Shown: positions 23,143 through 32,559, counted from the first letter of the stretch. The stretch: DNA of 43,915 nt from Streptomyces tricolor (GCF_002155905.1 NZ_MUMF01000144.1:1-43915), one strand, 5' to 3'. Numbers and translations: made by a program. Notes: generated by a model from the sequence alone, not told the origin.

Positions 23143-25200
23143 CTACTGCTGGGCGATGGCCGCGCGAATCCGGTGGTCGACGCGGATGTCGTGCGCCAGG
23201 TGACCGAAGTACGTCACGCACTCCGGATGCTGTCGAAGCATCGCCGCCACCGAGCTGGCGGCGTCCGCGCTCAGGGTCGTCCACCAGGAGAAGACCTCGG
23301 CCTGGCCGCTCTGGTCGTCCAGGAGAGGGATCCATTCGAACGCGCCACCGCAGCACGCTTCCAGGAGATCGAGCTCCCTTACGCGGGCCGCCTCCTCGGC
23401 GATTCCGGCCAGCCACCTGACGGTAGCGTCGAGTTGCTCGAAACCGTGGGAGACGTCCGAACCGAAGAGTGTCGCCATCGCGGACACGACCTCGACCGCG
23501 CGAGCGGCGTCGGCCAGCAGATCCGTCATTATCGAGGCGACGGGGATTTTGATCAGCACGTCGAAGTAGAGAGCCGTGTCATCGGGATGCGTAGCGGCCA
23601 GCGTCAGGAGGTCGGCCCCCGCTTCCGTCGACCCGGCGAACAGTTCCTCCTGGAGGTGCTCGCCGCGTAGGGCGACGGGCTCCGTCGGCCCGTCCAGCTC
23701 ATGTGCGACGAAGTCGAGGAAGGCGGACACCGTGGCTGGGCGTCGCTCTGGGTCCCTCTGGGTCGCCTCCCGGACGATCGCACGCCAGGGTCCCGACTTG
23801 GGGAGCAATGGGACGTTCACGAGGGGTGTCTCGCCCGTTACGGCCCACCCGATGAGCTGTCCCAGGCTGTAGATGTCGGCAGCGGGGCCCACGTGATGGG
23901 CGTCGCTGTAGTGCTCAGGTGCCGCGAACCCCTCGGAGCCGAGGAAGACCCCCACGCGGGTCCGCTGCGGATCGGTTGTCTGCCCCAGGGGCCGCCGTAC
24001 GATCCCCCAGTCCGCCAGAACCCAGCGGCCGTTCAGGCGTAGGACGTTGGCCGGCTTGATGTCCCGATGGATCCATCCGATACGGTGCGCCACCGCGAGG
24101 ACCGAGCATAGGGATTCCAATAGCTCTCGCAGGGCCGCATCATCAGAGAATTCCTTTAGGCAGCTTTCGGCGGTGGCCTCTGCGTACGGCATGACGAACC
24201 AGGTGTGCTTGGGATCGAAGTCCAGGACTGGCATCGCGTGCGGATTCCCGACCAGACTGCGCCCGCATTCAATCTCCCGTCGCATGCGGGCCACTTGACG
24301 TCTGGGCGGGTACTTGTCCTTAAGCTTCTTGAGGATGACGACCTCGCCGCTCGGCTTATGCACCGCCTTGAAGACGTCCGCCTGGCCGCCATCGGCGAGG
24401 GGCAGCCGTTCACACCGGTAATCCTGGCGCTCGCCCCGCCTGGATGGGCCTACCAGCTCTCTCGTTGGCGCGACCAGCGGCTTGCCAGCGAGCTCCTCCA
24501 GCTCCCCGGCTTCCGAGAAGAGGGTGATCCGGTCGCTCGTGTGGGCGATGGCGTCCGCGATGCTCGTCGAAGCCTTCGAGTTAGCGTCAGCCGGTTGCCG
24601 GGGAGCGACGACGTTCTGGAAGACCTCCGCAGGATCGAACCCCTCCGCGAGGTACTGGAGCACCTCGCTCTGGTCCTCGGGAAGTAGTGGCTGGAAGGCG
24701 TCGAACTGTGCCCTGTCCGCGATGGTGCGGATGGCCTCCAGGGTCTGGCCGTCGATACCCAGCTTTGCGAGTTCGGTGGCGGAGAACCGAGCGAAGAGAG
24801 TCGTCGGAGCGTGGGAAGCGGGCCGCGAAGTGACCAGCTGCTCCATGGCCGCGACGTTCCGCAACTCCAGTTTTCCCATCGCGGAGTTCACAGAGGCGAG
24901 TCTGGTGGCGGCCCACTGCAGGGCCTCGTCGTGCGGCAACACCTTGAGGAGGAGAAAGGTCTCACTTCCGTCGTCGGGCGCGAGGAGCACGCCCCTCCAG
25001 AAGGCCGTGATGCGCATCGTCCTCATCCGCGGATCACGGGCCGTGCGCGCGACGGACAACCCCAGCCCCTTGTCCGCGTACAGCTCGGCCACCGTCAGCG
25101 ACTGGAACTTGGCCATCGCCTTGCGAACCGCGGCCCGGACGGGCTTGTCCAACTGCTCGTAGTCGGTCCAGAAAGTGTGCACGAAGGCGAGCTGCGGCAA
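23143..25200 (-). CDS. Serine/threonine protein kinase with N-terminal RelE/ParE-like module
   Basis: A 685-residue protein. I place the start at TTG 25200 because TAGGAGA lies seven nt upstream and the product then begins PQLAFVHTFW, as related proteins do. Residues 1-120 (YEQLDKPVRAAVRKAMAKFQ, then RDPRMRTMRITAFWRGVLL) form a RelE/ParE-like module that I know from the front of Streptomyces UvrD-like helicases, followed by LLPEDQSEVLQYLAEGF. The kinase spans about 262-500: GGQADVFK glycine loop, ILKKL lysine (291-292), HRDIKPAN (377-384), ADWG for DFG (396-399), AAPE (426-429). The last 130 residues are helical. It faces the Qat operon. I infer an infection sensor that phosphorylates a target; no phosphatase is nearby. 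Confidence 0.75.
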   Translation of the reverse strand: MPQLAFVHTFWTDYEQLDKPVRAAVRKAMAKFQSLTVAELYADKGLGLSVARTARDPRMRTMRITAFWRGVLLAPDDGSETFLLLKVLPHDEALQWAATRLASVNSAMGKLELRNVAAMEQLVTSRPASHAPTTLFARFSATELAKLGIDGQTLEAIRTIADRAQFDAFQPLLPEDQSEVLQYLAEGFDPAEVFQNVVAPRQPADANSKASTSIADAIAHTSDRITLFSEAGELEELAGKPLVAPTRELVGPSRRGERQDYRCERLPLADGGQADVFKAVHKPSGEVVILKKLKDKYPPRRQVARMRREIECGRSLVGNPHAMPVLDFDPKHTWFVMPYAEATAESCLKEFSDDAALRELLESLCSVLAVAHRIGWIHRDIKPANVLRLNGRWVLADWGIVRRPLGQTTDPQRTRVGVFLGSEGFAAPEHYSDAHHVGPAADIYSLGQLIGWAVTGETPLVNVPLLPKSGPWRAIVREATQRDPERRPATVSAFLDFVAHELDGPTEPVALRGEHLQEELFAGSTEAGADLLTLAATHPDDTALYFDVLIKIPVASIMTDLLADAARAVEVVSAMATLFGSDVSHGFEQLDATVRWLAGIAEEAARVRELDLLEACCGGAFEWIPLLDDQSGQAEVFSWWTTLSADAASSVAAMLRQHPECVTYFGHLAHDIRVDHRIRAAIAQQ

Positions 25201-25690
25201 GGGTAAGTCTCCTACGCGAGAGGCTGGTTGTGGCTCTCCAGCGTATCGCCGGGGCGTCCACTGGAAGTCCGGTCGCTCGGCAGTTCGGTGCCGCTTCCAG
25301 GCGGGCGCAGGTTCGCCCTTACCTGACGCGACACACCTGCGATAGTGCCGTACCACGTCGAAGGCCCTGGGTGCCGGTGCGTGAAGTGGGGGACGCGATG
25401 TGGCGCTTATGGTGTCGGCGCCGGGAGGGTACGGAGTGATCCTGTGACAGGGGGAAGTGTTTGTTGCAGTATGTCAGCTGCTGTGGTCATTGCTACTGTT
25501 GTGGTAAGTATGACGGTCGAAGGGGAGTCGCCGCGCGATGCGGTCGGGGTGTCCGCTCTCGGGTGACGCTGGGGCGTTGACGGCCCGGGGCCGACGGTAC
25601 ATGCAGCGGCCGTTTGGCCGACCGCCCGATCACCGATTGCGCTGTGCGCGCGGCGTCGGCGGAGCATTGCAGCGGGCTGGGGGGCGTGTG
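25201..25690. other. Divergent control region of the kinase and Qat genes
   Basis: A 490-bp gap between two divergent defence genes. Part is open upstream of each start but shows no conserved protein. It contains the promoter candidate at 25444-25472. A long leader (about 210 nt) would precede qatA. Confidence 0.5.
25444..25472 (+). promoter_or_regulatory. Possible housekeeping promoter of the qat operon
   Basis: GTGACA, 17 nt, then CAGTAT resembles a vegetative -35/-10 pair. It lies 218 bp before the qatA ATG. The match is modest and untested. Confidence 0.35.
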
Positions 25691-27388
25691 ATGAGCGACA
25701 TGAGACTGTGGGACGACAATCCCACGGGTGTGGACCTGCTGGGCTTCGCATCCATCGTCCACACGGTGGTGGCCACGCTCGAAATCCCGTATCTGGACCC
25801 GGTGACGATCGGGATCGCTGCGCCCTGGGGCGGCGGGAAGTCGACGGTGCTGCGGCTTTTGCATGAGGAGCTGGACGGGCGAGACGGGTACCGGGTGATC
25901 CGTCTCGATCCCTGGGAGTTCGACGACCAGTTCGATGTGCGCGGTGGCGTCATCGGTGAAGTCCTGCAGGATATTCTGTCGGCCTACGGGGCGCAGGAGG
26001 GCCTGCCAGAGAAGATCAATGGGCTTCTTGAGCGTGTGAGCTGGTCACGTGTTGCGGTCAGTATGGCGAGGGGATCGCTGGTCGCCCAGTCCGAGGACTT
26101 GGTCGAGGCCCTCACGCCGCGTTCGAAGAGCGATGCCAGGAGCCTGGCGGGCTTCCGGGAGGAGTTCGCCTGCCTGCTCAGGGACTTGACGCAGCTGAAG
26201 CGTCTGGTCGTGCTGGTCGACGATCTGGACCGCTGTTTGCCCGACGCGGTGATGGCCACGCTGGAGGCCATCAAGCTGTTCCTGTCCGTCGAGAAGGTCG
26301 CGTTCGTCCTAGCGGCGGACCAGGACATGGTGCGCGAGTCGATCGCGGCCAGTCTGGACGCCACGGGCAGGGGGGAGCGGTTCGCCCACCGCTATCTGGA
26401 GAAGATCGTCCAGGTGCCCCTGTCGCTGCCGCGGATCGGCGCCGACGAGGCGGCCACCTTCATCACTCTGCTGCTTTCGGCCCACCAGTGCTCGCCGGAG
26501 CACTACACACGGCTGGTTGAGCACGCCCAGCAGCGGCGGGCCGCTGGGCAGTCGCCGGTTCTGTCGGATCTACAGAGTCTTCCGTGGCAGCCCGACGGGG
26601 CCTCGCTCGCTCTGGCCAGCCGGCTGGCCACCGGTCTGTCTGCCGACCGGTCCGGAAGCCCGCGCAGCATCAAACGCTTTCTCAACGCGTTCGCCCTGCG
26701 GACCCGGATCGCGGAGAGCCAGGGCATCAGCATCGACCCCTCGGTGATCGTCAAGCTCATGCTGCTGGAAGACAGCCCCGGCAAGGACTTCGAGACCCTC
26801 GTCAAACTCCAGGACGTCCCGCGCAGTGAACTCCTTGAGCATTGGCAGGCATGGGGGAAGGGGGAACGTGACGACAGGCCGGACCAGGTCAGTGAGGCGA
26901 GCAGGCACTGGGCCGCTTCCGAACCCGACCTCACCACGGCCCCGATCGGCCCCTATCTCAGCCTGGCCGCTTCTCTCGTGAGCCTCACTGCGGCTGCGTC
27001 CCTCACCCAGGAGCAGGTCACCTGGGTCTCCCACCTCGCCGGTCAGGCCGAGCCGCACCGGCGCAGCGCGCAGCAGGAAGTGACGGCACGCCCGGTCACG
27101 GAGCAGCAGGCCGTCGTCGAGGCCCTGTTGGAGCGCGGCCGCCGGGAACAGGAGAGTGAGCCGCTCGTGGAGTCCCTCCTGTACATCGCGAAGGCCACCG
27201 AGGACCTACGCCGCCGCATCGCCGACGGCCTGTGGAATATGCGCCACAACCTCACCCCCGGTTCCGCCCTGGACATCGCCGACAGCGACAGCGAGGAACT
27301 GCGCGACCTGGCGGCACGCTTGGCAGGCGCCACCGACATTGACCCGATGGTGCAGGAAGCAGCCAAGGTGGAACAGGAGGGCCGCTGA
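25691..27388 (+). CDS. qatA: QatA, KAP-family P-loop ATPase of the Qat anti-phage system
   Basis: This 565-residue KAP NTPase begins at ATG 25691 (GGGGGG upstream); the frame is open from 25538 but the extra part is not conserved. The N-terminal WDDNPTGVDLLGF is typical of Qat ATPases. Walker A is APWGGGKST (44-52), Walker B LVVLVDDLD (172-180), followed by AFVLAADQDMV, and SPRSIKRFLNAFALRTRI is the KAP arginine-finger helix. In Qat (QatA-D) the ATPase is essential for defence, but its trigger is not understood. The stop shares a base with the qatB start (TGATG). The C-terminal 200 residues are helical. The gene order identifies the system. Confidence 0.9.
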   Translation: MSDMRLWDDNPTGVDLLGFASIVHTVVATLEIPYLDPVTIGIAAPWGGGKSTVLRLLHEELDGRDGYRVIRLDPWEFDDQFDVRGGVIGEVLQDILSAYGAQEGLPEKINGLLERVSWSRVAVSMARGSLVAQSEDLVEALTPRSKSDARSLAGFREEFACLLRDLTQLKRLVVLVDDLDRCLPDAVMATLEAIKLFLSVEKVAFVLAADQDMVRESIAASLDATGRGERFAHRYLEKIVQVPLSLPRIGADEAATFITLLLSAHQCSPEHYTRLVEHAQQRRAAGQSPVLSDLQSLPWQPDGASLALASRLATGLSADRSGSPRSIKRFLNAFALRTRIAESQGISIDPSVIVKLMLLEDSPGKDFETLVKLQDVPRSELLEHWQAWGKGERDDRPDQVSEASRHWAASEPDLTTAPIGPYLSLAASLVSLTAAASLTQEQVTWVSHLAGQAEPHRRSAQQEVTARPVTEQQAVVEALLERGRREQESEPLVESLLYIAKATEDLRRRIADGLWNMRHNLTPGSALDIADSDSEELRDLAARLAGATDIDPMVQEAAKVEQEGR

Positions 27389-28221
27389 TGGGGACATCGG
27401 GCTCTTACGGAGGCAGCGGCTCCGCGGAGTGGAGCGCGGCGCATGACGCTTTCGACGCCCTGCCCGGCGTAGGAACGGGACCTGCGGACACTCTGGATCT
27501 GCCGGACGGCCAGCAGTTCCTCGACGATGTCGTGCAGGCGCTGGCCACCGCGCTGAGCAAGGACGATGCGGACCACGGAACGGTGCCGGCCGGTGGCTAT
27601 CCCCTTTCTGCCCTGATCGCCACTGCCCGCGGCAGCGGCGGTGGCGGCGGGGGAGGAGGAGCCGGGGGCGCGGCCGGCCCCGGCCGTATCGGCGGCGGAT
27701 CGCAGCGCCAGGTGCTCAAAGGCTCCTCCCGCGGTGCCGCAGCCCTCGCGGGAGCCTACGCACTGCGTAACGGTGACGCCGCGCAACTGCGGGAACTCGG
27801 CCTGGACTTCCGCGAGCTGAGCAGCTTGCCACGGCGCACTCAGATTTCCCGCATCCTGCAGGCCGTCCTCGGTGACGCCGGACACCCCGACGAGGCGGCC
27901 TTGCGCAGGGCCACCGTCAAGCACGTCAAAGATGTCCTCCTCGCGGTCGAGCCGCCCACGCCGGAAGACAGCCTGCGGGGCCTCGTCGCCGAATGGATCT
28001 ATGAACTCGGCCTGGTCGAGCTCCAGTCCCAAAAGGCCAGCGACAACCTCACCCCGGAGGAAGCCGTCCGCAAACAGGGCTGGCTGCGGTCCTGGCTGCA
28101 ACGCCGAGTGCGCCACATCTCCGTGCCCGACACACGACGCATGACCGTCAAGGAATTCACCGCCACAGCAGCGAGAGTGACGAGGGAGGCACTGCGCATT
28201 CTGCGCGCAGGACGCTCATGA
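27388..28221 (+). CDS. qatB: QatB, Qat system protein of unknown activity
   Basis: A 277-residue protein whose first residues, MGTSGSYGGSGSAEW, are the hallmark of QatB. A Gly-only linker at about 81-105 separates a short N-terminal part from a helical body (RQVLKGSSRGAAALAGAYAL, FRELSSLPRRTQISRILQAV, EDSLRGLVAEWIYELGLVE). It overlaps qatA by one base and qatC by four (ATGA), so all are co-translated. No catalytic motif is apparent. Position and N-terminus make the assignment firm; biochemical role is unknown. Confidence 0.85.
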   Translation: MGTSGSYGGSGSAEWSAAHDAFDALPGVGTGPADTLDLPDGQQFLDDVVQALATALSKDDADHGTVPAGGYPLSALIATARGSGGGGGGGGAGGAAGPGRIGGGSQRQVLKGSSRGAAALAGAYALRNGDAAQLRELGLDFRELSSLPRRTQISRILQAVLGDAGHPDEAALRRATVKHVKDVLLAVEPPTPEDSLRGLVAEWIYELGLVELQSQKASDNLTPEEAVRKQGWLRSWLQRRVRHISVPDTRRMTVKEFTATAARVTREALRILRAGRS

Positions 28222-29489
28222 CGACCGCCTATGAAGTACTGCCGCACGACGGACAGCAGCACGAGCCCTCCGCCACCGCCCTGCACTGGCCCCGCACCCG
28301 AGCCCACAGCCCCACGCCGACCGTCACCTGCACACTCGGCTGGGACCTCGACCTCCTGGGCCCCGCACCGGCCGCTGCCGCCGACCTCGTCCGGATCGCC
28401 GCCTCCGCCTACCTCGCTGACCGCAGCGCCCGCCGCCCCACCACCTTCGCGCGCACCATCGACCTCACCGTCCACACCGTCGACCCCGACCCCTGGACCG
28501 CCTCATCCGGCCGGCTCGCCGAAGACTTGCTGTCCTGGCTCACCGGCGATGCCTGGCACCTGCACGCCGTACCCGCCGTTCCCGGCGGCCACCGTCCGGC
28601 ACCAATTCCCGATGCCGACGACGTGATGCTCCTCAGCGGCGGACTGGACTCCTTGTGCGGCGCCGCGGACCACCTCGGTGACACGGCAGAGCGAATCCAC
28701 CTCAGCCACTACGACGGCAGCACCGTCATCCGCCACGCCCAGCAACAGACCAGTGCCTGGCTCAACGGCCGTGGGCGGCAGCCGCTGCACCACCTCAGCG
28801 TGAAGCTCTGCCAGACCCATTCCGCCGCGGAATCCTCCTCGCGCAGCCGCAGCCTGTTGTTCGCCGCCCTGGCCTCAGCGGTCGCCGCTGGCGCTTCGAG
28901 CCCGCAGGTGACCGTGCCCGAGAACGGCTTCACCAGCATCAACCCGCCCCTGACCGCAGCGCGGGGCGGCGCCCTGTCCACCCGCTCGACCCACCCGGGC
29001 ACGTTCGCTCGCATCAACGAGCTCCTGGCGAGCCTGGACATCCCCGTGACGGTGGCCAACCCCTACGCCTACCTCACCAAGGGACAGCTCCTGGCGCGAG
29101 CCTTGGACCGTGCGGGCCAGTCCCTGCTGCTGGCGGGGGCGGAAACTCTCTCGTGTAGCAAACTCGACGGCAATTGGTACTCCGGCGGGGACCCCACCCT
29201 CAACTGCGGCCTGTGCCTGGCCTGCCTGGTACGCAGGGGATCATTCACCGCAACCCCCCACCACGACGCCACCACCTACCTTGTCCACCACCTCACCGGC
29301 GCAGCACACCAGCTGCTGCTGGACCGCCGTCGTAAAGACGTCCACGACGTGCGGCAGGCCATCGCCCGCGGCATCGACGACACCGACATCCTCGCCGTCG
29401 GTGAACTCCCCCCCGACACTGACCTCGACGCCGTCGTGGACATGTGCCGACGAGGTCTGCAGGAGCTGAACCATGTCCCCCTTCCCTGA
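28218..29489 (+). CDS. qatC: QatC, QueC-like (7-cyano-7-deazaguanine synthase family) protein of Qat
   Basis: A 423-residue member of the QueC/PP-loop ATP-pyrophosphatase family. The PP-loop is LLSGGLDSL (138-146). A C-terminal Cys cluster (SCSKLDG, then NCGLCLACLV) fits the QueC zinc site. The first 130 residues form an extra N-terminal domain absent from housekeeping QueC. QueC converts 7-carboxy-7-deazaguanine to preQ0, but Qat versions are thought to modify a protein or nucleotide ligand. No queD, queE or queF gene is nearby, so queuosine synthesis is unlikely. The gene overlaps qatB by four and qatD by 17 bases. Confidence 0.88.
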   Translation: MTTAYEVLPHDGQQHEPSATALHWPRTRAHSPTPTVTCTLGWDLDLLGPAPAAAADLVRIAASAYLADRSARRPTTFARTIDLTVHTVDPDPWTASSGRLAEDLLSWLTGDAWHLHAVPAVPGGHRPAPIPDADDVMLLSGGLDSLCGAADHLGDTAERIHLSHYDGSTVIRHAQQQTSAWLNGRGRQPLHHLSVKLCQTHSAAESSSRSRSLLFAALASAVAAGASSPQVTVPENGFTSINPPLTAARGGALSTRSTHPGTFARINELLASLDIPVTVANPYAYLTKGQLLARALDRAGQSLLLAGAETLSCSKLDGNWYSGGDPTLNCGLCLACLVRRGSFTATPHHDATTYLVHHLTGAAHQLLLDRRRKDVHDVRQAIARGIDDTDILAVGELPPDTDLDAVVDMCRRGLQELNHVPLP

Positions 29490-30237
29490 CGATTTGCCAC
29501 CGCTCGACTGCCACGCCCACATCGCACCCGATGTGACCCCCGCGCAGATCGGGGCCCTACAGGGAGCCGTCGTCTTCGCCGTCACCCGCACCCCGGCCGA
29601 AGCACACCGCGTCGGCCGGCGCCGTGACGCGCGCCTGGTGTGGGGATCCGGCGTACACCCCGGAGTACCCGAAGCGCTCGATGCCTTCGATCGGCAGCTG
29701 TTCCGCGCTACCTTGCGGAACAGCTGCCTTATCGGGGAAGTCGGCCTCGACCGCCGAGGCAACCTCGAGCGGCAACGCACCGTACTCGCCCAGATCCTCC
29801 ATGCCGCACAGGACGAGGCCGTTCTGCTGTCGTTGCACAGCACCGGACGCACCGGTCCCCTCCTCGACCTGCTGACGGACCAGCCGCACCCCGGAATGAT
29901 TCTGCACTGGTTCCTCGGCAACCCCCCCGAGCGGCAACATGCTATCGACCTGGGCGCCTACTTCTCCGTCAACGCCGCCATGCCCGACGACATCCTGACC
30001 TCCCTGCCCCTGACGCGCGTGCTACCGGAGACCGACTTCCCGGCTAGCCGGCGCGCCACCGGCGCATCACGCCCCGGCCACGTCGACCGGCTCGAACAGC
30101 GGCTCGCCCAACTCCACGGCATGACACCAGAAGACGTCAGACGGCGCTTCTGGCAGAACCTGCGCGAACTGACCACCCGCACCCACGTCCTGGATAGGCT
30201 TCCCGAACACGTCGCGGACTGGGCTCTTGAAGCCTGA
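29473..30237 (+). CDS. qatD: QatD, TatD-family metal-dependent nuclease of Qat
   Basis: A 254-residue TatD-like metallohydrolase. The metal ligands read in order: DCHAH (His14, His16), IGEVGLD (Glu89), LSLHSTGR (His122), MILHWFLG (His145) and LPETDFP (Asp188). This is the full set for a TIM-barrel TatD nuclease. AGGAGC at 29461 supports ATG 29473, giving a 17-base overlap with qatC. TatD proteins are DNases; in Qat the enzyme may cut or process nucleic acid during infection. It is the last gene of the operon, 26 bp from a convergent pentapeptide gene. Confidence 0.9.
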   Translation: MSPFPDDLPPLDCHAHIAPDVTPAQIGALQGAVVFAVTRTPAEAHRVGRRRDARLVWGSGVHPGVPEALDAFDRQLFRATLRNSCLIGEVGLDRRGNLERQRTVLAQILHAAQDEAVLLSLHSTGRTGPLLDLLTDQPHPGMILHWFLGNPPERQHAIDLGAYFSVNAAMPDDILTSLPLTRVLPETDFPASRRATGASRPGHVDRLEQRLAQLHGMTPEDVRRRFWQNLRELTTRTHVLDRLPEHVADWALEA

Positions 30238-30263
30238 CACACAGCTTTCGTAAGCCACCGACG

Positions 30264-31100
30264 TCACTCACCCCGGCTGACACGCTCCACGACCCGGGAA
30301 TCACTGCGCACGGGCTCCGGCAGCACACAGTTGTGCAGACCGCGGGCTGCGAGAACCTGCTCGACCCTCAGCCCCCGCACATCGGACAAGTCCGCCCGCA
30401 CCAGATCGGCATCCGCCAGGTCCGCACCGTCGAGCCGCGCCCGACACAGAACGGCGCCCCTGAGCGTTGACCCTCGAAGAAGGGCGCCCCGCAGGTCAGC
30501 CCCCGGCAGCCGGGCCTTCGCGAGATGACGCCCCGCGAGATCGACCGGAGGCCAGGAACCTCCTCGACGCCGTGAACCAGGTGCGGTGAGCGCCCGCAGC
30601 GCCTCCTGAACCATCTCGTCGGGTTCCTCCGGAAGCTGCACGGACGCCAGACCGCCCGGCGCACCGGCAGGCTGCGTATGGCGGCGCACGAACGCATTCA
30701 GCACCCGCGCGGCATGCCTTCCCTGGTCAGGGGCATCCTGGACGATCTGTTCCAGTGCTAGAACGCCCCCGATGCACACATACGGCTCAGCCGAACTGAG
30801 CCGCTCCAGCGCCTTCGTGAAACGGTCTGTCACCTGCCCGCGACGGCTCAACCGGTAGGACCGGGCCGTATAGACCAAGGCGATGCCGGCACCAACGCCC
30901 GCAACGGCCTGCACCACGGCCAGCCGGACCTGCCCCAGCGCCGCAGACCGGGCCGTGGCATCCATCGACGACCAGTCCTGCCCGGCCAGCCAGCGTGCCA
31001 GGCGCTGGCTCAGCGGAGTGAACATCAGGGCCAGCACCCCCGCCAGCCCGGCCGCGCCCAGCACAACAATCACTGCCGACCATACCTTCTTCAACCTCAT
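30264..31100 (-). CDS. Membrane protein with C-terminal pentapeptide repeats
   Basis: A 278-residue protein from ATG 31100 (the open frame to 31439 is not conserved). Two hydrophobic segments (VIVVLGAAGLAGVLALMF and VVQAVAGVGAGIALVYTA) precede a conserved cytosolic stretch TDRFTKALERLSSAEPYVCI, with an EQIVQDAPDQGRH region. The last 60 residues are pentapeptide repeats (ADLRG, ALLRG, STLRG, AVLCR, ARLDG, ADLAD, ADLVR, ADLSD) that should form a right-handed beta helix. It is convergent with qatD and near no other partner. Such proteins are common in Streptomyces islands; a scaffold or sensor role is only a guess. Confidence 0.8.
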   Translation of the reverse strand: MRLKKVWSAVIVVLGAAGLAGVLALMFTPLSQRLARWLAGQDWSSMDATARSAALGQVRLAVVQAVAGVGAGIALVYTARSYRLSRRGQVTDRFTKALERLSSAEPYVCIGGVLALEQIVQDAPDQGRHAARVLNAFVRRHTQPAGAPGGLASVQLPEEPDEMVQEALRALTAPGSRRRGGSWPPVDLAGRHLAKARLPGADLRGALLRGSTLRGAVLCRARLDGADLADADLVRADLSDVRGLRVEQVLAARGLHNCVLPEPVRSDSRVVERVSRGE

Positions 31101-31485
31101 GCCCCGGTTTCTATCGCGCCCACCCCCTCGGGGGCGACTGCAAGCCGCGTACGGAATACGGAAGGTGGTCACTACCGTGCCCGTGCCGCCACGCGATCGT
31201 GCCCTTGTCGACGTTCGTCCCGAAGAAGTACAGCAGTGCGTCGAGGCGGTCGGCGAGCAGGAGGCGCAGATCCAGGGGGCGGGCGAGTTCGAGTTAGGGT
31301 GGGCGCCCGCGATGTCGAGGTCGACGGAGAGCTGGGCCCGCTCGTGCCTGCTACAGCAAGATCTGTCTCCGTGCGGCGGGTTTGTGACTGCCAGGGAGCG
31401 AGCCTGTGACGGGAGAGCCCATGGAGAACACCGGGGCACTGCACGGGTTCGGCAAGCACCGCCGCCCGTTACTGACTTCGGCTGG
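31101..31485. other. Decayed coding remnant
   Basis: On the minus strand a stop-free stretch reads LARPLDLRLLLADRLDALLY, then FFGTNVDKGTIAWRHGHG, which looks like real protein. It is closed upstream by TAA and fits a preceding segment in another frame (QLSVDLDIAGAHP). I do not recognise the family. It seems to be a frameshifted gene tail next to the IS630 relic. Confidence 0.35.
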
Positions 31486-32559
31486 TCAGGGTGACGTGGG
31501 TTCGTCGAGGATCAGGCCGGTACCGGCTATGAAGCCGTCAAGGGTGCCGGGCCGGTACTGAAGGCGCTGAGCCGGTTACGGACGAGGGCTTCGAGCCGGT
31601 CGAGCGCGACCACGGCGAGGTTGGTCAGGCTGCGCGTAACGTGTGCCCGTACCCACTCGACGGGGTTGAGGTCGGGTCATAGGCGGGCAGCAGGAACACC
31701 GTCAGCACTCACGCTCGGCGATCAGCTCGCGCATGGCGTGGGAGACGTGGGTGTTCAGACGCCCAGACCAGCACGATCGGTGCCTTGACGAGCTGGTGGA
31801 CGCCGTCGGCGAGCGCGATGAAGTCCCGCTCGCCCATGTTGCGGCGTGCGCTGCTGCCCGCCCGGTGAACGCGCAGACGGTGGCACAGCCGGGTGCGCGA
31901 GCCTGGCCGTATCGCGATCAGCCCGGCCACTGACAGACGCCCCGAGCGGCGCCCGCTGACGGTCACGACCGGGGTGTGACCGCGCCAGCCCAGGTTCGTC
32001 TTTTGGGCGGCCGGCGGGTGAACCCGGCTTCGTCCTCGAAGCAGATGTAGCCCCCGCAGGCCGCCCGGGCCCATTTACCTCCGCCCAGGTCCCCTCCTTC
32101 CACGCGGTCACGGCCTGCTCGTCGCGCTTGGCGACCCGCGGCGCGGGGACCTGCGGGCTGAAGCCGAGCCGGTGGATCAGCCTCCTCGCGCCGGAGACGC
32201 TGTAGGAGACGTGGAACTTCCTGCCGATCAGCGTGGCCACCCTCGATGCGGTCCACACCTGGTCCTCCACCCAGCCGTGGGCAGCCGGGGCCCTCATCGA
32301 GGTACGCAGCCAGTTTCTCCAGGCAGCGCGGGGACAACCGGCAACGGAATCCGCTCGGGCCACGGGAAGCAAGAGCTTCACGACCGCCGACCCGCCACAA
32401 CTGGTGCCAGTGGTTAGCCGACTTCACGCTCACCCGCAGCCGCCGCGCGACCTCAGACGGTTTGATCTCCTGCTCGAACCACTCAGCCGCCTGCATCCGT
32501 ACTGACTCACGGCGCCGACGTCCCGCAGGAGGCAGCCCGCCCCCATCCGCATATCGCAC
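31486..32559 (-). pseudogene. IS630-family transposase, multiply frameshifted
   Basis: Reading from GTG 32559, the frame gives SVRMQAAEWFEQEIKPSEVA and RRLRVSVKSANHWHQL, a helix-turn-helix. Then HVSYSVSGARRLIHRLGFSP appears in another frame, FEDEAGF (DDE Asp/Glu region) in the first, NTHVSHAMRELIAER in a third, and finally LNPVEWVRAHVTRS with FQYRPGTLDGFIAG to TGA at 31486. At least four frame changes exist, including near 31682 and 31710. The element cannot make an active enzyme. Its terminal repeats were not identified. Confidence 0.8.

Noticed and set aside
28218..29489. Queuosine biosynthesis gene queC
   Set aside because: No other que genes are nearby, the N-terminal domain is extra, and the neighbours are KAP ATPase, QatB and TatD, which define Qat.
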